DNA of 64,000 nucleotides, from NCBI GenBank assembly GCA_903813345.2, contig CAIIXF020000003.1:10370931-10434930 (forward strand), written 5' to 3'; not shown here. The DNA is from Owenia fusiformis. Taxonomy: Eukaryota; Annelida; Polychaeta; Sabellida; Oweniidae. Below are more model-generated notes on this DNA. The model worked only from the letters and a program-made list of their open reading frames with translations, was not told the origin of the DNA and made no database searches. How positions within the stretch are numbered: the stretch's first letter is position 1.

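Overview
This is a window of animal nuclear DNA, AT-rich and densely packed with transposons, most likely from a marine invertebrate. The support is GT-AG introns, a CARMIL ortholog, a Rab-type GTPase and a pair of cGAS-like/Mab-21 proteins; multiplied cGAS-like genes are typical of invertebrates such as molluscs, cnidarians and lancelets. The phylum cannot be fixed from the sequence alone. There are no bacterial operons, rRNA, tRNA or CRISPR arrays that I can see.

Layout. At 272-1640 (minus) lie the 5' coding exons of a divergent Rab-like GTPase whose catalytic glutamine is replaced by valine; it runs off the left edge. From 3198 to the right edge (plus) lies one CARMIL gene (capping-protein regulator, LRRC16 family). 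I place 19 exons, the last one cut by the window end. Together they encode the PH-like domain, the leucine-rich repeats and the start of the helical dimerisation region, and reading phase is continuous across all joins. The initiating exon was not found and the capping-protein-binding C-terminus lies beyond 64000. Two exons have been multiplied locally: at 9859-10688 a 105-bp unit that includes a splice acceptor is repeated eight times in frame, and at 56650-57091 the 3' half of an exon plus its donor is repeated four times.

One CARMIL intron (22964-55733, about 32.8 kb) holds a tandem duplication of cGAS-like genes on the opposite strand. Copy 1 (30514-33543) is an intact 1009-residue reading frame with an N-terminal membrane anchor, a nucleotidyltransferase/Mab-21 core with the G-S, E-x-D and D catalytic motifs, and a long charged coiled-coil repeat tail. 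Copy 2 (45841-47784) keeps the catalytic core, but its tail is cut by a 1.66-kb palindromic element (44221-45881). The rest of its tail survives as a frameshifted fragment at 43366-43965.

Most of the rest is mobile DNA: two very large inverted-repeat elements (about 14.82-22.51 kb and 23.00-28.65 kb), four mariner-like elements with CAGGGTG ends, a piggyBac-type MITE, a pair of related palindromic MITEs, a family carrying a GTCC microsatellite and ATGGCC-type repeats, and a Helentron/HINE-like family (48.8-55.6 kb and 59.3-63.2 kb) with hairpin ends and internal microsatellites. Several insertions sit within tens of bases of CARMIL splice sites.
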